Assembly (NCBI GenBank): GCA_017558545.1
Contig: JAFYUG010000373.1
Location: 1 to 12,100 of the forward strand
DNA from: Oscillospiraceae bacterium
GTDB taxonomy: Bacteria; Bacillota; Clostridia; Oscillospirales; Oscillospiraceae
Reading direction: 5' to 3'
DNA length: 12,100 nucleotides
The position numbers and the translations under genes were made by a program. A model generated the notes under the pieces. The model ran no database searches and was not told where the DNA came from. It saw only the letters and a list, made by a program, of their open reading frames with translations. Of the stretch, positions 6,185-12,100 are shown piece by piece; within the stretch, counting starts at the first letter, position 1, and every line of letters begins with the position of its first letter.

Positions 6185-7191
6185 TTATCACAAGAGATAA
6201 TATGAAAAGCAGAGAGCGCTTTTATCTTTTGCTCTCCCGCTTCTTTGCCAAAGAGGCAGATGAAGCCTTTTCGGATGCTCTTCGCGCTATGCACTTTCCC
6301 AAAGCTCAGGGGCTTATGGGCGAAGGCTATGAAATGCTTGAAAGGACTCTTGCGGGAAGAGATGAAAATTTCCTTGAAGAGCTGGCGGTGGACTATGCCC
6401 TCACTTTTCTTGGGGCAGGCTCTGCCGGAGGCAAGACCGCCGTGCCCGTTGAGTCCCTTTATAAGGGCAAAGGAATTTTCATGGCCGATTGCTGGGAAGA
6501 GGTTAAGGAAACCTACTCCGTCCATGGCCTTGGCAAAAGCGCCGAGGACATGATGGAAGACCATATCTCCGCTGAGCTTGAGTTTATGGCTTATCTCTGC
6601 CGTAAAGGCGAAGCTGCTCAGCAGAAGGAATTTTTGGAAAAACATATTTTAAGCTGGGTGTATGATTTCTGCGCCGATGTTGAGAAATATGCAAAGACCG
6701 AATTTTATATAGCTGCCGCAAAGCTGCTTTTGGGCTATCTTGAAATGGAAAAGGCTTTGCTGGATGCCGTGGATAGGGGAGAAGTGCTTGTTTCCAAAAG
6801 CTATTCCGTCAGAAACGAACGCTTTGACGATATCCTTGCCCGCTTGAAGGAGTGTTATAAGGTCTATGCCCCCGTGAAGGGAGAATATAGAGAGCTTGCC
6901 GCCTTCACGGATATAGCCTATAAGGAGAGTGTGGATTTTTCCGATTGCGAAATTTCCGCCGAGTATGGAAAGCTAATCCTCATTTGCCCCTTTGTCTATG
7001 CAGAGAAGGCCTATGCCGCCTTTGGCGAGAGCACCAAGGTAATAGTTCTCGCCCGAAGCAAGATGGGTGAGCATTATTCCGGCAAATGCGCCGCTACCAT
7101 GGATGTAGACGATATAAGCGCCAAAATGGAAATCCGCGATAAAGACCTGATGTCCTATTTTGCCGACGAAGTTCCGGTAGTGATTGTTTGA
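6181..7191 (+). CDS. TorD/DmsD-family molybdoenzyme chaperone with extra C-terminal domain
   Basis: 336 aa. The first ~200 residues fit the all-helical TorD/DmsD/NarJ chaperone fold, with the motifs VPVESLYKGKGIF (about 88-100; family P-x-E-S-x-Y) and EDHISAELEFMAYL (126-139; family DH-x-x-x-E-L-x-F-M). TorD proteins bind the apo-molybdoenzyme and help insert the bis-MGD cofactor, which suits its place directly behind the catalytic and Fe-S subunits. Usual members are about 180-230 aa. This one carries ~130 further residues (about 205-336) that I cannot assign. The stretch around 214-235 (FDDILARLKECYKVYAPV) faintly recalls the N-terminal part of AsrA/HydB-type sulfite reductase or hydrogenase subunits, but no cluster cysteines follow. 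The start overlaps the previous stop as ATGA, with a GAGGTGG site 7 nt upstream. No Tat signal exists on the partner, so its job is probably cofactor loading rather than export proofreading. Confidence 0.85.
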   Translation: MIITRDNMKSRERFYLLLSRFFAKEADEAFSDALRAMHFPKAQGLMGEGYEMLERTLAGRDENFLEELAVDYALTFLGAGSAGGKTAVPVESLYKGKGIFMADCWEEVKETYSVHGLGKSAEDMMEDHISAELEFMAYLCRKGEAAQQKEFLEKHILSWVYDFCADVEKYAKTEFYIAAAKLLLGYLEMEKALLDAVDRGEVLVSKSYSVRNERFDDILARLKECYKVYAPVKGEYRELAAFTDIAYKESVDFSDCEISAEYGKLILICPFVYAEKAYAAFGESTKVIVLARSKMGEHYSGKCAATMDVDDISAKMEIRDKDLMSYFADEVPVVIV

Positions 7192-7203
7192 CGAGGGAAT
7201 TTC

Positions 7204-7232
7204 TTGACGGAGCTATCCACAAATGATACATT
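7204..7232 (+). promoter_or_regulatory. Predicted promoter for the ene-reductase/UroD-like gene pair
   Basis: TTGACG (7204-7209) and TACATT (7227-7232) are separated by exactly 17 nt, a good sigma-A match in an 87-nt gap. The start would lie near 7239, giving a ~40-nt leader. The -10 is the left arm of a 6-bp inverted repeat, TACATT-GTT-AATGTA (7227-7241), which could be an operator. No terminator is visible between the chaperone stop and this promoter, so read-through from the upstream operon is also possible. Confidence 0.55.
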
Positions 7233-7278
7233 GTTAATGTAAAAACTAAAAACAGATATTGAAAGGAGCTATGCCCTC

Positions 7279-9258
7279 ATGTGCAAGTACCCCCATCTCT
7301 TTCAGCCTCTGAAGATTAATAATAAGTATACATTCAAAAACCGCATCGAAAGCGCTCCCATGGCCTTTGGTCTTATTGCTCTTGACCCCGATGCTGCCGA
7401 TAAATCCTTCCGCAAGCTGGAGAGCATAGCCCGCGGCGGCGACGCCTGCGTGGCCGTTGGCGAAATCGACATTAATTTCCGCGACGCCGTTCGCATTCCT
7501 CTGCCTCCCGTGGACTTCACCCAGACCGAAGGCTACGCCGTGGACAGAGTTGGCGAGTATGCTCGCCGCATCCATAAGCATGGTGCCATCGCCATCTGCG
7601 AGCTGAGCCACCCCGGCGCAGAGAAGATGCCCTTTGGCCCCGACGAAGAGGCCATAGGTCCCAATGACGAAGTTCGCCCCAGCGGCGTTCACGTCCGCGC
7701 CATGAACGAAGAGGACATGGCAAGAATTGCCAACGATTTTGTTATCTGCTGCAAGTTCCTCAAGGCCTGCGGCTATGACGGAACAATTATCCATGGCGGC
7801 CACGGCTTCCTTTTCACCCAGTTCCTCAGCCCCACCTATAATAAGCGCACAGATGCTTACGGCGGCAGCCTTGAAAACCGCGCCCGTTTCCCCATTCAGA
7901 TTCTCAAGGCCATGCGCGACGCCATGGGCCCCGACTTTATCATCGAGCTGCGTATCACCGGCGACGATGGCTATGAAGGCGGCGTAACTCCCGAGGAAAC
8001 CGGTATGTTCTGCCACATGATAGAGGGCATTGTGGACACCGTTCAGGTTAGTGCCGGTATCTATTATGACGCTATTGCAACCCATCAGTTTTCCTCCATG
8101 TTCGTTCCCCACGGCTGCAACCGCTCCATTTCCAAAATAGTCAAGCAGTATACCTCTCTGCCCATCGGCGTTGTCGGCGGTATCAATGACCCCGCCCAGA
8201 TGGAAGAGATTATCGCCAACGGCGAAGCCGACTACATAGTTCTTGGCCGCCAGAGCCTTGCTGACCCCGACCTTGCCAATAAGGCACAGAGCGGCAATGA
8301 GGATTCCATCCGCCGCTGCCTGCGCTGCTTCAAGTGCTTCCCCGGCTCTCCCGAGGAAGGCTACACCGACCTGCCCTTCACTTCCAACGAGCTTGCCAAG
8401 ATAGTTGGCGCCTGCACCATTAACCCCCTCGCCAACCTGCCCTTCGACCATTATGAGCTGGAAGCTCCCAAGGCTCTGAAGAAAGTTCTTGTTATCGGCG
8501 GCGGCCCTGCAGGTATGGAAGCTGCAATAAGAGCAGCTGACCGCGGCCACAGTGTAACCCTCTGCGAGAAGGAAGGCTTCCTTGGCGGTATGCTCTTCTT
8601 CACCGATGTGGACACCGATAAGCCCGACCTTATGAACTTCAAAAACCTCCTCATCAATGAGGTGGCTAAGCGCAATATCGAAGTAAAGCTGAACACCGAA
8701 GTGGACGGCGATTTTATCAAGGCCATGGCACCCGAGCATATAATCATTGCCACCGGCGCCGTTCCCACCTGTCCTCCTATCCCCGGCATCGAAAAGGCTC
8801 ACCAGTCTCTTGAGGCTTATAGAGGCAATGTCACCCCCGGCAAGCGCGTTATCATGGTTGGCGGCGGCCTCATCGGCGCTGAGCAGGGTCTCTTCCTTGC
8901 CAAGAGCGGACATGAGCTTACCGTTGTTGAGATGCTGCCCCGTGTAGCCAACGAGGCCTACGGTATGTATCGCGAGGCCCTTGCCCGCGAAATGGACAAG
9001 GAGAAGATGACTCTCCTCGAGAATACCCGCTGCCTTGAAATCGGCGAAAACTTCGTCCGCGTCCTTCTGCCCACCGGCGAAGAGAAGACCCTTGAGTGCG
9101 ATACCGTTCTCTATGCTCTCGGTATGCGCAGCCGCTGCACCGAAGCTCTCAAGGCTGCAGCAGGGGACATCCCCTATGCCGTAATCGGCGACGCCGTAGC
9201 TCCCGGCAAAGTTGACCAGGCCACCAGAGGCGGCTACATGGCAGCTATCGAGATATAA
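7279..9258 (+). CDS. NADH:flavin oxidoreductase, FadH/BaiCD-like (OYE barrel + Fe-S + FAD/NAD)
   Basis: 659 aa, the usual length for 2,4-dienoyl-CoA reductase/BaiCD/BaiH-type enzymes, which reduce activated C=C bonds with NAD(P)H through FAD, a [4Fe-4S] cluster and FMN. The OYE TIM barrel spans about 1-370, with the signature H172-G-G-H175-G-F177 followed by QFLSPTYNKRTDAYGG. The Fe-S cysteines are C347, C350, C353 (CLRCFKC) and C379 (ACTINP). A first dinucleotide motif is at 405-412 (IGGGPAG), a second at 527-533 (VGGGLIG), and the C-terminal FAD contact is IGDAV (636-640). In OYE1 the position of F177 is the proton donor Tyr196, so a key residue appears changed. GGAG at 7265-7268 is 10 nt from the ATG. 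By eye its codons end in C more often than its neighbours', as in a strongly expressed gene. The substrate may be an enoate, enone, steroid or bile-acid-like compound; the sequence does not decide. Confidence 0.94.
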   Translation: MCKYPHLFQPLKINNKYTFKNRIESAPMAFGLIALDPDAADKSFRKLESIARGGDACVAVGEIDINFRDAVRIPLPPVDFTQTEGYAVDRVGEYARRIHKHGAIAICELSHPGAEKMPFGPDEEAIGPNDEVRPSGVHVRAMNEEDMARIANDFVICCKFLKACGYDGTIIHGGHGFLFTQFLSPTYNKRTDAYGGSLENRARFPIQILKAMRDAMGPDFIIELRITGDDGYEGGVTPEETGMFCHMIEGIVDTVQVSAGIYYDAIATHQFSSMFVPHGCNRSISKIVKQYTSLPIGVVGGINDPAQMEEIIANGEADYIVLGRQSLADPDLANKAQSGNEDSIRRCLRCFKCFPGSPEEGYTDLPFTSNELAKIVGACTINPLANLPFDHYELEAPKALKKVLVIGGGPAGMEAAIRAADRGHSVTLCEKEGFLGGMLFFTDVDTDKPDLMNFKNLLINEVAKRNIEVKLNTEVDGDFIKAMAPEHIIIATGAVPTCPPIPGIEKAHQSLEAYRGNVTPGKRVIMVGGGLIGAEQGLFLAKSGHELTVVEMLPRVANEAYGMYREALAREMDKEKMTLLENTRCLEIGENFVRVLLPTGEEKTLECDTVLYALGMRSRCTEALKAAAGDIPYAVIGDAVAPGKVDQATRGGYMAAIEI

Positions 9259-9281
9259 ATAAAAACAGGAGGAATATTCAA

Positions 9282-10517
9282 ATGGATTTCCTGCCACCCA
9301 TTGCTCAGCGTGATATAAGGGTTCAGACCGCTGTCTCTCTCCATGAGCCCGACAGAGTTCCCTTTATTCCCACATTCAATAACTTCTTCCAGCTTAACTA
9401 CGGAGTTTCCTTTGGCGAGAGCATGAGGGATGTATCTGCTCTTAACGGAGCTGTGGATGCTGTTTTGGATCGCTTCGAGCCGGATTTGATGAATCTGCCC
9501 TCTGTTTTTCCTGCTCCTGCCATGGAAAGCGCAAAATCCACCTGCGCCCGTTTTCCCGGCAAGCTCTATAATCTTGGGGACGATATTCCCTATCAGTATA
9601 TTGATAAGCAGCTTTTGAAGGACGAGGAATTTGACGATTTTCTCAAAGACCCCAGCTGGTTTTTGTTCCAAAAGGTGCTGCCCAGAAAGTATGCCGCCTT
9701 CGAGCCTCTTGCCATGCTCAACCCCAACTCCATGTGCAACAGCGTTATCTACGCCCTCTCCGCTTTGGGCACTCCTCCCGTGCAGGAGATGCTTCAGGCT
9801 ATGATGGATACCGGCGCTCATATCATGGAGAATTTGGGCAAGTGCGCCCAAAGAGCCGTGCATGTGGTGGAGCGGGGCTTCATCCCCTTCGGCGGCAGTG
9901 TGTGCATGTGCCCCTTCGATGAGTATGCCGACCATATCCGCGGTATCATGGAGGCCTGCATGGACTGCATAGAAGAGCCGGAGCGCCTTGAAAAGGCTTT
10001 GGAAATCTGCGAGAGACATTTCCCCAACAGCATAGCAAGCGCAAAAATGCAAAAGGCCAAGTATGTGTTTGTGCCCCTCCATTGCGGCATGGATACTTTC
10101 ATGAGTCTTGAAAACTATAAGCGCTTCTATTGGCCGGGACTTAAAAAGCTGCTCAAGCTCCTTATTGCTGAGGATATGACCCCGGTTATCATGTGCGAGG
10201 GCGGTTATAATAGCCGCCTTGAAGTTCTCCGCGATGTGCCCGCGGGCAAGGTTATTTATGTTTTCGAGGATGTTGACCTTGTGAAGGCAAAGGAGATACT
10301 GGGCGATGTGGCCTGCATAGCCGGCGGCATGCCCACGGAATATCTTATGTTCGGGGATAAGCAGAGAGTTATTGACCACACTAAGCGCATGATCGACACC
10401 CTGGCCCCTGGAGGCGGCTATATCATGAGCAATACTCAGGCTTTGGATCAGGTGAAGATGGAAAACATGGAAGCATGGAAGGACACCGTCTTCTCTTACG
10501 GCAAATATAATAAGTAA
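9282..10517 (+). CDS. Uroporphyrinogen decarboxylase (UroD) superfamily protein
   Basis: 411 aa, resembling UroD-superfamily proteins of anaerobes (the group that includes corrinoid methyltransferases such as MtaA/CmuA). Family-like stretches in the C-terminal half are PLHCGMDTFMSLENYKRFYW (265-284), CEGGYNSRLEVLRD (305-318), GDVACIAGGMP (341-351) and LAPGGGYIMS (374-383). The N-terminal RQAGRYLPEY-type motif of true HemE is absent, so haem synthesis is unlikely. H267/C268 and C345 could be metal ligands: MtaA-type enzymes use a His-x-Cys and a later Cys roughly 75-80 residues away, but here His and Cys are adjacent, so this is weak. AGGAGG (9267-9272) is 9 nt before the ATG and only 23 nt separate it from the ene-reductase gene, so the two are co-transcribed. 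It may demethylate or decarboxylate the pathway substrate. No corrinoid protein gene is in the window. Confidence 0.88.
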   Translation: MDFLPPIAQRDIRVQTAVSLHEPDRVPFIPTFNNFFQLNYGVSFGESMRDVSALNGAVDAVLDRFEPDLMNLPSVFPAPAMESAKSTCARFPGKLYNLGDDIPYQYIDKQLLKDEEFDDFLKDPSWFLFQKVLPRKYAAFEPLAMLNPNSMCNSVIYALSALGTPPVQEMLQAMMDTGAHIMENLGKCAQRAVHVVERGFIPFGGSVCMCPFDEYADHIRGIMEACMDCIEEPERLEKALEICERHFPNSIASAKMQKAKYVFVPLHCGMDTFMSLENYKRFYWPGLKKLLKLLIAEDMTPVIMCEGGYNSRLEVLRDVPAGKVIYVFEDVDLVKAKEILGDVACIAGGMPTEYLMFGDKQRVIDHTKRMIDTLAPGGGYIMSNTQALDQVKMENMEAWKDTVFSYGKYNK

Positions 10518-10521
10518 AAAT

Positions 10522-10641
10522 AGCATTTTTGAGCGATTTTCGCTCAAAAATGCATTGATTTTAACGTGCAGGGGGCCCTATGCCCCCTACACACGCCCCC
10601 GCTACTCTATCTCGTAAGATGGCAGCATAGTTTTTTGACAG
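10522..10641 (+). repeat. Dispersed ~120-bp intergenic element, copy 2
   Basis: Matches 441-560 at 118/120 positions in the same orientation and begins 4 nt after the stop codon of the UroD-like gene. The same three inverted repeats are present: 10523-10536 with 10540-10553, 10570-10576 with 10582-10588, and a short stem around 10607-10622. As in copy 1, it sits between convergent genes and is followed within about 5-10 nt by a terminator hairpin on its right. No separate terminator is seen for the plus-strand operon, so the first AT-rich stem (then ATTGATTTT) may partly serve that purpose. Confidence 0.85.
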
Positions 10642-10646
10642 ACTGA

Positions 10647-10683
10647 AAAATCCCGAATTCTCCTTCCGAGAATTCGGGATTTT
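10647..10683. terminator. Bidirectional intrinsic terminator
   Basis: A 16-bp perfect stem (10647-10662 with 10668-10683) has a 5-nt loop. On the minus strand it begins 3 nt after the peptidase stop codon and is followed by TTTTTCAG. On the plus strand it is followed by TTTATTTC. It therefore fits termination of both the peptidase gene and the converging operon. Confidence 0.8.
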
Positions 10684-10686
10684 ATT

Positions 10687-11763
10687 TCAGAAACTCTTAA
10701 TAACTTCGGGAGTGATATTTTCCAGCAGCGCCATAACCATATCTACCGTGGCCTCAAAATCGAAACCGGAACTGATGCAGGTGGTGGAGTGGGCGTAGCG
10801 GACGGGGACGCCGGCCACAACCGCGGGAGCGCCGCAAAGAGCGGTCTGGATGGAAGCGGCATTGTTTCCGCCGCCGCGGCGTACAGCCTCCTGAACGGGA
10901 ATACCCTTTTCCTCGGCCAAATCCAGAACATAGCGCTGGAAACGGGGGGCGCAAATTGCGGAAACATCCATGTGGCGGAACATGGGGCCTTTCTTCAGCG
11001 CGGTCTGCACAGCCCAGCTCTCAACAAAGGTATCGTCGGCAGGGCAGCCTTCCATAACAATGGCTGCATCGGGGCGGATGCGGTTAACGGTTACTTTGCT
11101 GTTTCTGGGGCCAAGCTCCTCCTGAGTGGAGAGCACGGCAACTACGTCGCAGGGCAGCTCCTTGCCCTCAAGACGCAGCAGAGCCTCTATCATGGCGGCG
11201 CAGCCTATGCGGCAGTCGAAGGCCTTGCCGAACATAAGGTCGCGCTCTCTGTCATAATAAAAAGTATCTGCGGGAACAACGGGTTCGCCAATGCGGATAT
11301 GGAAATTGGTTTTGGCGTCCTCCATGTCGGTTGCGCCTATGTCTATAACCATGGCGTCCATTTCAAGGGCGGGACTCTGTTTTTCCGCGGCGCTCATATA
11401 GTGGACGGGCTTTGCCGCAATAACGCCGGGGATGTATTCGCCCAGGGCGTTTCTAACCATCACTCTGGAGGAAACGGGGGCGTTCTTGTTCCAGCCGCCA
11501 AGGGGCAGGAAGGCCAAAGTGCCGTTGGGCTTTATATGCTGAATGATGAAGCCAACCTCGTCGGAATGGGCATCCAGCATCAAAATGGGCTTATTGCCCG
11601 TGTTCTCTTTTCTGTAAAAATAGAGGTTGCGGAGAAAATCCTCCTCCAAACGGCCTGCGCCGGAGAAATATTTTCTTGCAACAGCCACAACGGCGTCCTC
11701 AAAACCGGAAGCGCCGGGGGCATCGGAAAGCTCCTGCATAAGAGCGAGGGAACGGTCATCCAT
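10687..11763 (-). CDS. M42-family metallo-aminopeptidase (tetrahedral aminopeptidase-like)
   Basis: 358 aa, normal length for the M42 family (YsdC/FrvX/CelM and archaeal TET), cytoplasmic di-metal aminopeptidases that assemble into large tetrahedral particles and trim peptides. Metal and catalytic residues can be placed by motif: H66 and D68 in DAHSDEVGF, D183 in AFDCRIGC, E215 (base) and E216 in STQEELG, E238 in VMEGCPADD, and H325 in RYAHSTTCISSGFD. The usual GG-T-D-A motif near residue 300 reads GGGNNAA here, a small departure. There is no signal peptide. The start at 11763 is supported by GGGAGGA 7 nt upstream (11771-11777) and a promoter just beyond. It is a monocistronic gene convergent with the redox operon and functionally unconnected as far as can be seen. 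The exact residue preference cannot be inferred. Confidence 0.93.
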   Translation of the reverse strand: MDDRSLALMQELSDAPGASGFEDAVVAVARKYFSGAGRLEEDFLRNLYFYRKENTGNKPILMLDAHSDEVGFIIQHIKPNGTLAFLPLGGWNKNAPVSSRVMVRNALGEYIPGVIAAKPVHYMSAAEKQSPALEMDAMVIDIGATDMEDAKTNFHIRIGEPVVPADTFYYDRERDLMFGKAFDCRIGCAAMIEALLRLEGKELPCDVVAVLSTQEELGPRNSKVTVNRIRPDAAIVMEGCPADDTFVESWAVQTALKKGPMFRHMDVSAICAPRFQRYVLDLAEEKGIPVQEAVRRGGGNNAASIQTALCGAPAVVAGVPVRYAHSTTCISSGFDFEATVDMVMALLENITPEVIKSF

Positions 11764-11795
11764 ACTTGTGTCCTCCCATGAATTTGATGAGCTTG

Positions 11796-11825
11796 ATTAT
11801 AGCATAATGGGGGCAAGAATAGCAA
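11796..11825 (-). promoter_or_regulatory. Extended -10 promoter for the M42 peptidase
   Basis: On the minus strand TGC-TATAAT (complement of 11796-11804) is a perfect extended -10. TTGCTA (complement of 11820-11825), 18 nt upstream, is a 4/6 -35 box. The start of transcription would be near 11789, giving a leader of about 25 nt that just holds the ribosome binding site. A run of eight C (11827-11834) lies immediately upstream of the -35. Confidence 0.7.
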
Positions 11826-11930
11826 TCCCCCCCCAATGCTTTTCCGATATATGGCAGCTTTTGCAAGATTGAAAAATTGAGCAATTTGTGCTATGGTTGG
11901 GTTAGCCTGAACGATATAATCCGAAGTGCG

Positions 11931-12036
11931 TTTCTAAGCGCATATGCGTTGACATTGCTGCGTTGTCGACTTTTGAAGGGCGAAAGCCCATCTGCAAGTC
12001 GACGCCTTGCACTGCCTTAGCATATGAGCTTAGAAA
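11931..12036. repeat. ~106-nt nested imperfect hairpin with GAAA tetraloop; structured RNA or palindromic repeat
   Basis: The outer arms 11931-11947 and 12020-12036 pair at 16 of 17 positions (TTTCTAAGC-x-CATATGC). A middle stem pairs GTCGACTT (11965-11972) with AAGTCGAC (11996-12003), with looser pairing between them and the outer arms. The innermost stem GGGC-GAAA-GCCC (11978-11989) has a GNRA tetraloop. No ORF crosses it. Together with 11835-11930 and 12037-12100, where I see no gene, it makes up the non-coding right edge. It could be a transcribed structured RNA or one copy of a dispersed palindromic element. I do not recognise it as tRNA, a known riboswitch or an IS end. Confidence 0.6.
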
Positions 12037-12100
12037 TCTCCGACACCACGGGTGGGGATTTTAGTGTCAGGCAAAATTGAATGATGCAGGTGGGCTGTCG

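Noticed and set aside
7231..7249. Full Rex operator upstream of the ene-reductase gene
   Set aside because: Only the left half (TTGTTAA) matches. The right half does not, so it is kept only as a remark under the inverted repeat.
7271..7312. 13-codon ORF beginning at an ATG between the RBS and the ene-reductase start
   Set aside because: Only 2 nt separate the GGAG from this ATG, too close for efficient initiation, and the peptide has no leader-like composition. Probably coincidental.
7246..9297. Very long open frame (683 codons) on the minus strand opposite the ene-reductase gene
   Set aside because: Ala/Gly/Val-rich composition without motifs. The C-rich third positions of the real gene suppress antisense stops. 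It is a shadow despite its length.
9282..10517. Haem biosynthesis gene hemE
   Set aside because: The HemE N-terminal arginine/RYLPEY-type motif is missing and no other haem genes are present.
9234..10547. 437-codon minus-strand frame opposite the UroD-like gene
   Set aside because: No domain resemblance, and it runs into the repeat element; the plus-strand gene is supported by family motifs and an RBS.
10789..11781. 330-codon plus-strand frame opposite the M42 peptidase
   Set aside because: The minus-strand frame has all metal-ligand motifs, a promoter and a terminator. The plus frame has none.
11880..12100. tRNA gene or insertion-sequence end
   Set aside because: No T-loop signature, cloverleaf or CCA end was found, and no transposase frame or flanking target duplication is visible within the window.

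Overview
The window looks like a chromosomal segment from a strictly anaerobic Clostridia-type Firmicute, possibly from the gut. The reasons are the family mix (Fe-S/molybdopterin reductase, old-yellow-enzyme flavin oxidoreductase, M42 peptidase), strong AGGAGG-type ribosome binding sites, roughly balanced base composition, and intergenic spaces packed with hairpins. No transposase, integrase, CRISPR array, rRNA or tRNA gene was seen.

Layout: (1) 1-334, the C-terminal end of a GH2 beta-galactosidase, running in from the left. (2) 335-610, a convergent spacer made almost entirely of inverted repeats, including copy 1 of a ~120-bp dispersed element. (3) 611-2803, minus strand, a SNF2-family helicase with an N-terminal helix-hairpin-helix. 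(4) 2804-2933, a divergent promoter region. (5) 2934-7191, three overlapping plus-strand genes: a molybdopterin (Mo/W) oxidoreductase catalytic subunit, a four-cluster ferredoxin subunit, and a TorD-type maturation chaperone with an extra C-terminal domain. (6) 7192-7278, a second plus-strand promoter. (7) 7279-10517, a BaiCD/FadH-like flavin/Fe-S ene-reductase and a UroD-superfamily protein 23 nt downstream. (8) 10518-10686, a second convergent spacer with copy 2 of the element (118/120 identical, same orientation) and a bidirectional terminator. (9) 10687-11763, minus strand, an M42 metallo-aminopeptidase with a clear extended -10 promoter. (10) 11764-12100, non-coding, dominated by a ~106-nt nested imperfect hairpin with a GAAA tetraloop.

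How the genes may work together: the three overlapping genes form a soluble molybdoenzyme module (catalytic subunit, electron-transfer subunit, cofactor-insertion chaperone). No Tat signal and no membrane anchor are visible, so it probably works in the cytoplasm. The downstream pair adds an NAD(P)H-linked ene-reductase and a possible methyltransferase or decarboxylase. I infer a dedicated anaerobic pathway for an unsaturated, hydroxylated or methoxylated organic substrate. The substrate cannot be read from the sequence.

Most worth a second look: the redox cluster as a unit; the TorD protein with an unexplained C-terminal ~130 residues; the OYE-type enzyme with Phe where the family proton-donor Tyr normally sits; the paired ~120-bp elements bracketing the helicase and redox genes; the duplicated hairpin around copy 1; and the structured element at the right edge.
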